Below are positions 34,143-42,398 of a stretch of DNA of 64,000 bases, one piece after another (position 1 is the stretch's first letter; each line of letters opens with the position of its first letter). Source of the DNA: JAAXHH01 sp965248395 (GTDB lineage: Bacteria; JAAXHH01); the NCBI GenBank assembly GCA_965248395.1, contig OZ252103.1, positions 2,294,001 through 2,358,000 on the forward strand, given 5' to 3'. The notes beneath the pieces are model-generated. The model had not been told where the DNA came from. It saw only the letters and a list, made by a program, of their open reading frames with translations, and ran no database searches. The position numbers and the translations under genes were made by a program.

Positions 34143-35135
34143 ATGAGTTATCAGTTGACGGACAGTTTCGGACGAACGATCAACAACCTGCGGGTGTCGG
34201 TAACGGATCAGTGCAATTTCCGCTGTATCTACTGCATGCCCGAGGAAGGGATGATCTTTCAACCCAGGGAAGAGATCCTGACCTTCGAGGAAATCACCCG
34301 TTTCGTCGAGATCGCCACAGGCCTCGGCATCTCCAAACTGCGGCTGACCGGTGGGGAACCGACCGTTAGGAAGGATCTGCCGGAACTCGTGCGCATGCTT
34401 TCGAAGATACCCGGTGTCCAAGACATGGCCATGACGACCAACGCCTTCCTGCTCAGGAAGATGGCCCGCGAACTGCACGAGGCGGGACTGCCCCGGATCA
34501 ACGTCAGCCTGGATTCGCTGGACGAAGAGAAATTCCGGCAGATGACCCGACGCGACGTCCTGCACAAGGTACTCGACGGACTTGAAGAAGCGACACGGTA
34601 TTTCCAACTTCCGATCAAGATCAACGTGGTCGCCATGAAGGGATACACCGAAGACGAATTGCTGGATTTCGCGAAAATGGCGCGGACGGGACCCTTCCAG
34701 GTTCGTTTCATCGAGTTTATGCCCCTCGACGCTGACCGGTCCTGGACCAGGGACCAGGTGCTGGATGGCGCCGAAATCATCGAACGGATCAGTGATAAGT
34801 GGCCGCTCGACGCGGTGAAGCGGCCCAACCAGAGGGAACCTGCCGACCTGTTCCGCTTTCGGGACGGTAAGGGTGAGATCGGACTCATCGCCTCGGTCAG
34901 CGAACCCTTTTGCGGCAGTTGCAACCGCATTCGCATCACGGCGGACGGCAAACTGCGCACCTGCCTGTTCTCGATCAACGAAACCGATATCAAGGCGATG
35001 TTGCGAGGCGGCGCAACGGACCAGGAGATCGCAACGACGATCATAGAGGCGGTGAGCCACAAGGAACCGGGGCACCACATCAACGAACCGGATTTCGTCC
35101 AGCCGGAACGGACCATGTCCTCCATCGGCGGATAG
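34143..35135 (+). CDS. moaA: GTP 3',8-cyclase (molybdenum cofactor step 1)
   Basis: A 330-residue radical-SAM enzyme. The SAM cluster motif is CNFRCIYC (about residues 24-31), the GGEPTVRKDL block follows, and the second [4Fe-4S] site is CGSCNRIRITADGKLRTC. The C-terminal GG (SSIGG) needed for GTP positioning is present. It converts GTP into the precursor of cyclic pyranopterin monophosphate. The ATG at 34143 fits the family better than the TTG at 34131. The MoeB-like gene follows after 86 bases, so both belong to molybdopterin synthesis. No MoCo riboswitch is recognised upstream. Confidence 0.97.
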   Translation: MSYQLTDSFGRTINNLRVSVTDQCNFRCIYCMPEEGMIFQPREEILTFEEITRFVEIATGLGISKLRLTGGEPTVRKDLPELVRMLSKIPGVQDMAMTTNAFLLRKMARELHEAGLPRINVSLDSLDEEKFRQMTRRDVLHKVLDGLEEATRYFQLPIKINVVAMKGYTEDELLDFAKMARTGPFQVRFIEFMPLDADRSWTRDQVLDGAEIIERISDKWPLDAVKRPNQREPADLFRFRDGKGEIGLIASVSEPFCGSCNRIRITADGKLRTCLFSINETDIKAMLRGGATDQEIATTIIEAVSHKEPGHHINEPDFVQPERTMSSIGG

Positions 35136-35160
35136 CAGCCGGATTGAACCTGTACGTTTC

Positions 35161-35187
35161 GGGCGCGCCTTGATGCACTGCGCGCCC
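35161..35187 (+). terminator. GC-rich hairpin between moaA and the MoeB-like gene
   Basis: GGGCGCGC (35161-35168) and GCGCGCCC (35180-35187) form a perfect 8-base stem with an 11-base loop. The following GTTGATCGTTT is only weakly T-rich, so it may be an attenuator or mRNA processing element rather than a full terminator. Confidence 0.5.
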
Positions 35188-35221
35188 GTTGATCGTTTCC
35201 CAAAGTCTGCAGGAGATCATC

Positions 35222-36403
35222 ATGAGTCAGCGGTTGTCATCTCAGGAACTCCTCGCCCAGGTCAAGGGTGAAGTCAAAGAGATGTCCATGGAAGAGCTCA
35301 AGGAGAAGCTGGACCGGAAGGACGACCTGGTCCTGATCGACGTGCGTGAGCAGGACGAAGTCGACCAGGGGGGCATTGTCGGGGCGACCCATATTCCGAG
35401 AGGCTTTCTCGAACTCAGAGTCGAAAGCACCGAAAGCGACAGGGACAGGGAGATCGTGCTGTATTGCGCGGGCGGAAACCGCTCGGCGCTGGCGGCACAG
35501 TCCCTCGAGGCGATGGGTTATACCAATGTCATCTCCATGCGGGAGGGATATACCGGATGGCGGGACGCTGGCCTGCCCGTGGTCCAGGAACGGTCCCTGA
35601 ACAAGGAAGAACGCCTGCGTTATTCGCGGCACCTGATCGTGCCGGAGATCGGAGAAAAGGGACAGGTGAAGATCCTCGAATCGCGGGTGCTGCTGGTGGG
35701 GACGGGGGGACTGGGTTCCCCGTCGGCCTACTACCTCGCGGCCGCCGGGGTGGGCACCATCGGCCTCATCGACTTCGACGTGGTCGACGTAACCAACCTG
35801 CAACGGCAGATCATTCATGGTACCTCGGATATCGGCCGCTCCAAGGTGGTTTCTGCCCAGGAAACGATCAACGACCTGAATCCCGACTGCAACGTGATCC
35901 TCCATGAAACCCGGCTCATGGCCGACAACATCATGGACATCATCAAGGACTACGATATCATCGTCGACGGATGCGACAACTTCCCCACGCGGTACCTGGT
36001 CAACGACGCCTGCGTGCTGGCCGGCAAGCCGAACGTGCACGGCAGTATTTACCAGTTCGACGGTTACGCCACGGTGTTCCATCCGGGCAAGGGACCGTGT
36101 TACCGGTGCCTCTATCCGGAACCGCCTCCACCGGGCGCCGTGCCCAGTTGCGACGAGGCGGGCGTGCTCGGCGTGCTTCCCGGTACGGTGGGACTCATCC
36201 AGGCTACCGAAGCCCTCAAGCTCGTCCTCGGCAAGGGCGATTCCCTCATCGGGCGGATACTGATGTACGACGCGCTGGACATGACGTTCCAGACCTTCAA
36301 CGTCCAGAAGGATCCTTCCTGTCCACTATGCGGCGAAAACCCCACGGTTACCGAGTTAATCGATTACGAAGCGTTTTGCGGCTTCGCGCCGGCAGCCGGT
36401 TGA
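35222..36403 (+). CDS. moeB: Rhodanese-MoeB/ThiF-type adenylyltransferase fusion
   Basis: A 393-residue protein. Residues about 20-130 form a rhodanese domain with the active-site loop YCAGGNRSALAAQ (Cys). Residues 135-393 are an E1-like adenylyltransferase: LLVGTGGLGSPSAYYLAAAG for ATP, DFDVVDVTNLQRQI, and two zinc CxxC pairs (CYRCLYPE and CPLCGENP). In MoeZ and MOCS3 the rhodanese is at the C-terminus; here the order is reversed. The ATG at 35222 has AGGAG nine bases upstream. It would adenylate and sulfurate the C-terminus of MoaD or a ThiS-like carrier. Whether the carrier is for molybdopterin or thiamine is not fixed by sequence, but the moaA neighbour favours the former. Confidence 0.88.
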   Translation: MSQRLSSQELLAQVKGEVKEMSMEELKEKLDRKDDLVLIDVREQDEVDQGGIVGATHIPRGFLELRVESTESDRDREIVLYCAGGNRSALAAQSLEAMGYTNVISMREGYTGWRDAGLPVVQERSLNKEERLRYSRHLIVPEIGEKGQVKILESRVLLVGTGGLGSPSAYYLAAAGVGTIGLIDFDVVDVTNLQRQIIHGTSDIGRSKVVSAQETINDLNPDCNVILHETRLMADNIMDIIKDYDIIVDGCDNFPTRYLVNDACVLAGKPNVHGSIYQFDGYATVFHPGKGPCYRCLYPEPPPPGAVPSCDEAGVLGVLPGTVGLIQATEALKLVLGKGDSLIGRILMYDALDMTFQTFNVQKDPSCPLCGENPTVTELIDYEAFCGFAPAAG

Positions 36404-36549
36404 CGGTGGGTTCGGTGCGATGCCTCCCGACCGCACGTAAGCCCGGTCCGGCAAGCGGATTTCGACCCGGCGATCGCGCGGCTGTGGGACATTCATGTTC
36501 GCTGGTTTTCAAGTCTCCATTATCCGTTAACCCATAAGGAAAACTCACC

Positions 36550-37440
36550 ATGGCGGAACGAATCGGTTTCATTGGCCTCGGTATCATGGGCGAGCCGATG
36601 TGTCGGAACCTGATGAAAGCGGGATATGCCTGCACCGTGTACACCCGGACGAAATCAAGGGGCGAAAAGCTCCTTTCGGAAGGCGCGGTATGGGGGGATA
36701 GCCCGAAAGATACGGCAGCCAGGTCAGACGTGATCATCACCATCGTGACCGATACCCCGGACGTGGAAAAGGTCATCCTCGGCGAAGACGGCATCATCGA
36801 AGGCATCCGGCCCGGTTCGGTGGTCATCGACATGAGCACGATCTCTCCCTCGGCTACGCGGAACATGGCCGCGGCCCTTAAGGACAAAGGGGCGGACATG
36901 CTGGACGCGCCCGTCAGTGGAGGCGACACGGGAGCGATCGCCGGGACGCTTTCCATCATGGTGGGCGGCAGCCAGAAGGTTTTCGACCGGTGCCTGCCGA
37001 TTTTCGAAGCCATGGGAAAGAGCATCAACCTCATCGGCGATCACGGCGCCGGACAGATGACCAAGCTCTGCAACCAGGTGGCGGTGAGCGTGACCAATCT
37101 AGCCATGGCGGAGGCGCTCATCCTGGCCGCCAAGGCCGGCCTGAACATGGAAAAGATGCTCGCCGCGATCAGCGGAGGCGCCGCGGGATCCTGGCAGATG
37201 TCCAACCTGGCGCCGCGCATCATCAAGCGGGACTTTGACCCGGGATTCATGGTTAAACTGCAGCAGAAGGACCTGCGGCTCGTGATGGGCGCCGCCTCGG
37301 AACTCGGCCTGGGACTTCCCGGCGCGAGCCTGGCGCACCAGTTGTTGAATAACGTCGAAGCCGCCGGCGAGGGCGACGAGGGTACGCAGGCGCTGGTCAA
37401 ATCCCTGGAACGCATGGCCGGGGTCGAAGTACGCGGATAG
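36550..37440 (+). CDS. 3-hydroxyisobutyrate/tartronate-semialdehyde-type dehydrogenase
   Basis: A 296-residue beta-hydroxyacid dehydrogenase. The N-terminal NAD(P) motif is GLGIMGEPMCRNLMKAG, the substrate loop is DAPVSGGDTGAIAGTLSIMV and the catalytic Lys is in GAGQMTKLCNQ. It would oxidise a 3-hydroxy acid or reduce tartronate semialdehyde. It precedes a small cytochrome c gene by 22 bases and is probably co-transcribed. Exact substrate is not determinable. Confidence 0.9.
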   Translation: MAERIGFIGLGIMGEPMCRNLMKAGYACTVYTRTKSRGEKLLSEGAVWGDSPKDTAARSDVIITIVTDTPDVEKVILGEDGIIEGIRPGSVVIDMSTISPSATRNMAAALKDKGADMLDAPVSGGDTGAIAGTLSIMVGGSQKVFDRCLPIFEAMGKSINLIGDHGAGQMTKLCNQVAVSVTNLAMAEALILAAKAGLNMEKMLAAISGGAAGSWQMSNLAPRIIKRDFDPGFMVKLQQKDLRLVMGAASELGLGLPGASLAHQLLNNVEAAGEGDEGTQALVKSLERMAGVEVRG

Positions 37441-37462
37441 GGATCGATCCAAAAGGAAATTC

Positions 37463-37936
37463 ATGCGTTTCAGCACGCTGGTGACCCTCTTCGGCGCCGG
37501 TGCGGTCCTGATGGCGGTCGCCGTGGTGTTCATGTACGGGACGGACGGTTCGGGCGAACCCCGGACGCCGGTCGATCACGGACGGAGACTCTTTCGCCTG
37601 CAGGGCTGTGCTACTTGCCACGCCATCGGCGGAGGCATCTCCCGCGGACCGGACCTGGCCGGGTTGATTCCCCGTCTAGCAGCCCGCATTTCCGATGAAA
37701 CCTACCGGAAACACCTGGCGGAGCTGCGGGAGAGCCGTCCAGACATATACCCGATCTTTGCCACGCAATACGAAGAGATCCTGAGCGTGCAGGGTGAAGC
37801 CCGGATCCGGGCATGGTTCGCCCGGCACCTCCAGAATCCCCGGTTCGATCATTTCACGGGGTTGATGCCGGCCTATGGTCACCTGACCGAAGAGCAGGTG
37901 GAGCAGTTGACCGCGTATATACTCACACTCAGGTAA
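37463..37936 (+). CDS. Membrane-anchored c-type cytochrome
   Basis: A 157-residue protein with an uncleaved or signal-like N-terminal helix (TLVTLFGAGAVLMAVAVVFMYG), then a haem-binding CATCH at about residues 50-54 and a distal Met in GLMPAYGHLTEEQVEQLTAYI near the end. It is a mono-haem class-I cytochrome with an insertion between the haem site and the Met. It would carry electrons on the periplasmic face. It lies 22 bases after the dehydrogenase; a functional link between the two is possible but not shown. Confidence 0.9.
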   Translation: MRFSTLVTLFGAGAVLMAVAVVFMYGTDGSGEPRTPVDHGRRLFRLQGCATCHAIGGGISRGPDLAGLIPRLAARISDETYRKHLAELRESRPDIYPIFATQYEEILSVQGEARIRAWFARHLQNPRFDHFTGLMPAYGHLTEEQVEQLTAYILTLR

Positions 37937-38017
37937 TATGACGGTACGCGACAGGCCTCCCAGTGGGTGGAAACGGCCATCGAAAGCAGACCATTAATGC
38001 AGAACGGAGACCGAAAC

Positions 38018-39694
38018 ATGACCGAAGATGCGAAAAGACGGAGCAGGACCATCACGGATGGACCCTCGCGGGCCCCGGCCCGGGCCATGCTCAAGGCTTC
38101 AGGATTTTCCGACCAGGACCTGTCCCGGCCCATCATCGGGATCGCCAACACCTGGATCGAGATCGGACCCTGTACCTATCACCTTCGCGAACTGGCCGAG
38201 TACGTGAAGGAAGGGGTCCGGGCGGCCGGCGGCACCCCCATGGAGTTCAACACCGTGTCCATTTCGGACGGTATCACCATGGGCAGCCAGGGCATGAAGG
38301 CCTCGCTGGTAAGCCGGGAGGTGATCGCCGATTCCATCGAACTGGTCACGATCGGGAACATGTTCGACGGCCTGATCGCCCTTTCGGGCTGCGACAAGAC
38401 CATACCGGGCACGGTCATGGCGCTCGGAAGGACAAACGTGCCGTCGCTGATGCTCTACGGCGGTTCGATCATGCCGGGCAGTTTTCAACAGCACGACGTC
38501 ACCATTCAGGACGTATTCGAAGCCGTTGGCGCCCATGCCTCGGGCAGGATGAGCGATATCGAACTGAAGGACATGGAAGACCATGCCTGTCCCGGCGCAG
38601 GCGCGTGCGGCGGACAGTTCACGGCCAACACCATGGCCATCGCCTTTGAAATGCTGGGGATTTCGCCTATCGGGAGCGCGAGTGTGCCCGCCATCCATCC
38701 TGACAAGCCGGAGGTGGCCCGCGAGTGCGGACGGCAGGTCATGGAACTGGTGCGAAGGAACATCTGCCCCCGGGACATCATGACCCGGAACGCCTTTGAA
38801 AACGCCATCGCGGCGGTGCTCACCACCGGTGGATCGACCAACAGCGTGCTGCACCTCCTGGCCGTCGCCCAGGAGTCGGGTGTGGAACTGCAGATCGAGG
38901 ATTTCGACCGCATCAGCGAGAAGACCCCATTGCTCGCAGACCTGAAACCGGGTGGCCAGTTCGTCGCCAACGACCTGTTCGCCGCGGGTGGAAACCGGCT
39001 CGTCGCCCGGCGCATGCTGGAAGGCGGCATGCTCCACGGGGGCGAGATCACCGTTACCGGGCGGACTATCGCCGAAGAAGCGGCGGACGCGTCCGAAACG
39101 CCGGGCCAGGTAGTCGTCCGCGAACTCGGTGATCCACTGAAGTCCACCGGAGGTTACGTGATCCTGAAGGGCAACCTCGCCTCGGAAGGCTGTGTCCTGA
39201 AGGTCGCGGGCCACGAGAAGACCCACCACCGCGGACCGGCCCGGGTTTTCGACTGCGAGGAAGACGCCATGGCGGAGGTAATGAACGGCGGGATCAGACC
39301 CAATGACGTGGTGGTCATCCGATACGAGGGACCGAAGGGCGGACCGGGCATGCGGGAAATGCTGGCCGTTACCGGCGCACTGGTCGGGACGGGCCTTGGC
39401 GATTCGGTGGCTCTCATGACCGACGGGCGCTTTTCGGGCGCCACCCACGGGTTCATGGTCGGACACGTAGCGCCCGAAGCCGCGGTCCGGGGTCCCATTG
39501 CCGCGCTTCGCGACGGCGATACCGTGGTTTTCGACGTGGCATCCCGGCGCCTGGACGTGGAACTCTCCGACGAGGCCATCGCCGAACGCCTGGCCGACTG
39601 GACCGAGCCGAAATCCCGGTTTGGCGACGGGGTCATGACCAAGTACGCCCGCCTTGTTTCCTCCGCGGCCAGGGGAGCGGTTACGAGGGCCTGA
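38018..39694 (+). CDS. ilvD: Dihydroxy-acid dehydratase
   Basis: A 558-residue [Fe-S] dehydratase for branched-chain amino acid synthesis. Cys residues for the cluster are in SGCDKTIPG and GAGACGGQFTANTM, with DGRFSGATHGFMVGHVAPEA near the C-terminus. The ATG at 38018 is chosen: GGAGA is upstream and TEDAKRRSRTITDGPSRAP fits the family start, while the in-frame extension to 37967 does not. No other ilv gene lies in the window. Confidence 0.96.
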   Translation: MTEDAKRRSRTITDGPSRAPARAMLKASGFSDQDLSRPIIGIANTWIEIGPCTYHLRELAEYVKEGVRAAGGTPMEFNTVSISDGITMGSQGMKASLVSREVIADSIELVTIGNMFDGLIALSGCDKTIPGTVMALGRTNVPSLMLYGGSIMPGSFQQHDVTIQDVFEAVGAHASGRMSDIELKDMEDHACPGAGACGGQFTANTMAIAFEMLGISPIGSASVPAIHPDKPEVARECGRQVMELVRRNICPRDIMTRNAFENAIAAVLTTGGSTNSVLHLLAVAQESGVELQIEDFDRISEKTPLLADLKPGGQFVANDLFAAGGNRLVARRMLEGGMLHGGEITVTGRTIAEEAADASETPGQVVVRELGDPLKSTGGYVILKGNLASEGCVLKVAGHEKTHHRGPARVFDCEEDAMAEVMNGGIRPNDVVVIRYEGPKGGPGMREMLAVTGALVGTGLGDSVALMTDGRFSGATHGFMVGHVAPEAAVRGPIAALRDGDTVVFDVASRRLDVELSDEAIAERLADWTEPKSRFGDGVMTKYARLVSSAARGAVTRA

Positions 39695-39792
39695 GCACGC
39701 CAGTGGTGTACAGACCGCCACGGAGTGGTTACCAACACCTCACGCGCTCCGAACATACCGTGCCCGTCCACTCGCCCGTTCGTATGTTTCGT

Positions 39793-40701
39793 CTAAAGAA
39801 TACCGCGGCCGAAAGCCGAAAGGAGTAGTTCCACGCCCAGTTCGGCCGTGGTATTGCGGATGTCGAGTATGGGGTTCAATTCGACCATGTCGAGGGATCT
39901 CAGCAGTTCGCTGTCGGCGACCGTTTCCATGAGCAGATGGGCTTCGCGGTAGCTCAGGCCGCCCTTGACCGGCGTACCCACGCCGGGTGCGATATCCGGA
40001 TCGCAGACGTCCAGGTCAAAGGACACGTGCACCCCCGCCGTGTTCCGGCCCGCCAGTTCCAGCGCGCTTTCGGCGACCCTGGCCATGCCCAGACGATCCA
40101 CGTCCTTCATCGTAAAGACCTGTACCCCGGACGCGACAACCTGTCTGCGTTCGGCGGGATCCAGGTTGCGGATGCCGATGAGTACGATGTTCTCCGCTTC
40201 AATCGACCAACCTTTCGTATCGAAGTCGGCCAGCTCGGCGGGTTGCCCGGACAGCAACGCGGAGAGCGCCATACCGTGGACGTTTCCGCTCGCGCTGGTG
40301 TCCGGGGTGTTCATGTCACCATGGGCGTCGACCCACAGCAGCCCGATACGTTCACCTCGGTCTCGCGCCGCGACGGCCGTGGCCGCCACAGAACCCGCCG
40401 CCAGGCTGTGATCGCCCCCCAGGACCACCGGCATCGCCCCAGCGCGGTGCGACGCAATAACCGCATCGAACAGGTTCCGGCATACACCCGCGATGGCGTC
40501 TGCGTATTTCATACGGGGGTCGCCGGGATAACACGTTTCCCGAATGGGTGCGGAGAGGTCGCCCGCGTCGGTCACTTCGTGTCCTAGCGCGGCGATACGG
40601 TTTCCGACGTCCGCGATGCGCATGGCGGAAGGTCCCATGTCGACGCCGCGGCGGCCCGCGCCGAGGTCGAGCGGAACCCCGATGATATGGATGGGATTCA
40701 T
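39793..40701 (-). CDS. rocF: Arginase
   Basis: A 302-residue ureohydrolase. It opens MNPIHIIGVPLDLGAGRRGVDMGPSAMR, which is the arginase rather than agmatinase pattern. Mn ligands are seen in GGDHSLAAGS, WVDAHGDMNTP and SFDLDVCDPDIAPG. The ATG at 40701 is used; the longer frame to 40761 lacks similarity. It hydrolyses L-arginine to ornithine and urea. It is convergent with ilvD. A cupin gene lies 68 bases upstream. Confidence 0.93.
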   Translation of the reverse strand: MNPIHIIGVPLDLGAGRRGVDMGPSAMRIADVGNRIAALGHEVTDAGDLSAPIRETCYPGDPRMKYADAIAGVCRNLFDAVIASHRAGAMPVVLGGDHSLAAGSVAATAVAARDRGERIGLLWVDAHGDMNTPDTSASGNVHGMALSALLSGQPAELADFDTKGWSIEAENIVLIGIRNLDPAERRQVVASGVQVFTMKDVDRLGMARVAESALELAGRNTAGVHVSFDLDVCDPDIAPGVGTPVKGGLSYREAHLLMETVADSELLRSLDMVELNPILDIRNTTAELGVELLLSAFGRGIL

Positions 40702-40768
40702 CGTCCTGTTTTCCTTAACTGATGACAACGTCCACGAAACAGCCTTTCGATCCGGCGTCAACGATGGA

Positions 40769-41197
40769 TTAGTCCCGTATGGGCAGCGCTCCCGGCGGCG
40801 CGATGCGGCATCCCGGCAGGGTGCGGAGGAATGCTTCGGGCCCGGGAGGGCAGTAGATGGCGATGATGCGCATGGGTTCCCAGCCCGTATTGATGGTCTC
40901 GTGGTACATGTCGGCCGGAATGTGACACATCATGCCGGGCCCGACATTCCGACGAATTTCTTGCCCATCCTCCTCCACCATCTGTTCCCCTTCCCCGGAA
41001 ATGTAGTAGAGTATTTCTTCCACTCCGGGATGGTTGTGCCGCTCGTGTCCCTTGCCCGGATCCAGCACGACGAGGCCCATGCTGAAGCGTTCCGTCTCGG
41101 TCACGCGGGGCTCGCTGAACCACTTTATGGTGCCCCAATCGAACATCATGGTTTCCACGTCGTCCGGTTCTACGAATCGAAGGCCTGGTTCTGGCAT
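40769..41197 (-). CDS. Cupin-domain protein
   Basis: A 142-residue single-cupin protein. The metal-binding motif 1 is seen as KGHERHNHPGVEEILYYISGEG (His, His, Glu) and motif 2 as CHIPADMYHETINTGWEPMRI (His). No signal peptide. Such small cupins are isomerases, dioxygenases or regulators; no substrate can be named. It precedes arginase on the minus strand. Confidence 0.85.
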   Translation of the reverse strand: MPEPGLRFVEPDDVETMMFDWGTIKWFSEPRVTETERFSMGLVVLDPGKGHERHNHPGVEEILYYISGEGEQMVEEDGQEIRRNVGPGMMCHIPADMYHETINTGWEPMRIIAIYCPPGPEAFLRTLPGCRIAPPGALPIRD

Positions 41198-41332
41198 GGT
41201 CGCCTCCCTTGATCTGAATGGTCTAACGTCGTCTACCTGCAGTACTCTTTATAACTACAGGTATACTTTTCAAGTTAACCGTGATCTCTAAGCACTGCTT
41301 GTACTATTTCAAGGCGACAGGCCACAGCCTCC

Positions 41333-42160
41333 CTAAATGGACAATCCCTTGAAATCCTGGACCTGTTTCGTAAGGGCTCTTTCCGCGGGCAGCCGTTCTA
41401 TACTGGACGCCCCGAAGAAACCGACGACCCCGGTCGTGTTATTCAACACGTAGGCCGCATCATCGGGTTCGGCAATGGGCCCTCCGTGGCACAGCACAAG
41501 GATATCTTCTCTCACAGCAACGGCCGCATCGCGGAGTGCCTGTACCCGTTTGACCGCGTCCTTCAGCGTCATGGCCGTTTGCGCGCCGATGGAACCGCTG
41601 GTGGTCAGGCCCATGTGGGGCACGAGCACATCCGCCCCCGCTTCCGCCATCTTCACGGCTTCTTCCTCGTTGAAGACGTAGGGACAGGTCAGCAGTCCCG
41701 CCTGGTGAGCTCCCGCGATCATCTCGACTTCCAGGTCGTAGCCCATGTTCGTTTCTTCCAGGTTCTGGCGGAACAGACCGTCGATGAGACCGACCGTGGG
41801 AAAGTTCTGGACGCCGGAGAAACCCTGGTCCTTGAGCTGGCGAACGAACACGCTCATGATGCGAAAGGGATCGGTGCCGCAAACGCCTGCCAGTACAGGA
41901 GTGTCCTCCACGATGGTCAGGACCTCCTGGCCCATTTCCACCACCACCTGGTTGGCGTCTCCGTAGGGCATCATGCCGGAGAGGGAACCGCGCCCGGCCA
42001 TGCGATAACGCCCGGAGTTGTAGATGATGATGATATCGGCGCCACCGGCCTCCGCGCACTTGGCGGAAAGACCCGTGCCGGCGCCGGTGCCGATGATGGG
42101 TTTGCCTTCGGATACCTGCGCCCTCAACCGCCGCAGGCATTCATCGTAGGGTATGGCCAT
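41333..42160 (-). CDS. Phosphoenolpyruvate hydrolase-family TIM-barrel protein
   Basis: A 275-residue PEP-mutase-superfamily protein of the PEP_hydrolase group. It starts with the block GKPIIGTGAGTGLSAKCAEAGGAD and has IIIYNSGRYRMAGRGSLSG, VLAGVCGTDPF and a C-terminal LVPHMGLTTSGSIGA and LCHGGPIAEPDDAAYVL. This family is often annotated as a TIM-barrel signal-transduction protein and is sometimes fused to other domains; here it stands alone. A 42-base AT-rich stretch and an inverted repeat lie upstream. Its reaction in this organism is unknown. Confidence 0.85.
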   Translation of the reverse strand: MAIPYDECLRRLRAQVSEGKPIIGTGAGTGLSAKCAEAGGADIIIIYNSGRYRMAGRGSLSGMMPYGDANQVVVEMGQEVLTIVEDTPVLAGVCGTDPFRIMSVFVRQLKDQGFSGVQNFPTVGLIDGLFRQNLEETNMGYDLEVEMIAGAHQAGLLTCPYVFNEEEAVKMAEAGADVLVPHMGLTTSGSIGAQTAMTLKDAVKRVQALRDAAVAVREDILVLCHGGPIAEPDDAAYVLNNTTGVVGFFGASSIERLPAERALTKQVQDFKGLSI

Positions 42161-42219
42161 GGAATTACTCCGGGAATAGGGCTGAGATCAACGCGTTAAC
42201 CAGATTTGATTGCATGTTT

Positions 42220-42237
42220 ATACCCGTAAAACGGTAT
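42220..42237. promoter_or_regulatory. Imperfect palindrome upstream of the PEP-hydrolase-family gene
   Basis: ATACC (42220-42224) and GGTAT (42233-42237) are inverted around CGTAAAAC, about 60 bases upstream of the start codon. The spacing is that of a dimeric repressor site. Confidence 0.35.
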
Positions 42238-42398
42238 GATTCGAGTATAGGAAGCCGTCGGCACAGCGTCAACGAAATTGGGGGAACGGGAGGATGGACC
42301 GGCAATATGTTTGAATCGGTTTCGACCACACTATATTTTGTCTGAAGATCGGCCCTAACTATATCTGTATAAAACCAAATTTTGTCTGGAGCCAACCC

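Noticed and set aside
38099..39721. 540-residue minus-strand open frame over ilvD
   Set aside because: Antisense to a clearly recognised dihydroxy-acid dehydratase with no family similarity of its own.
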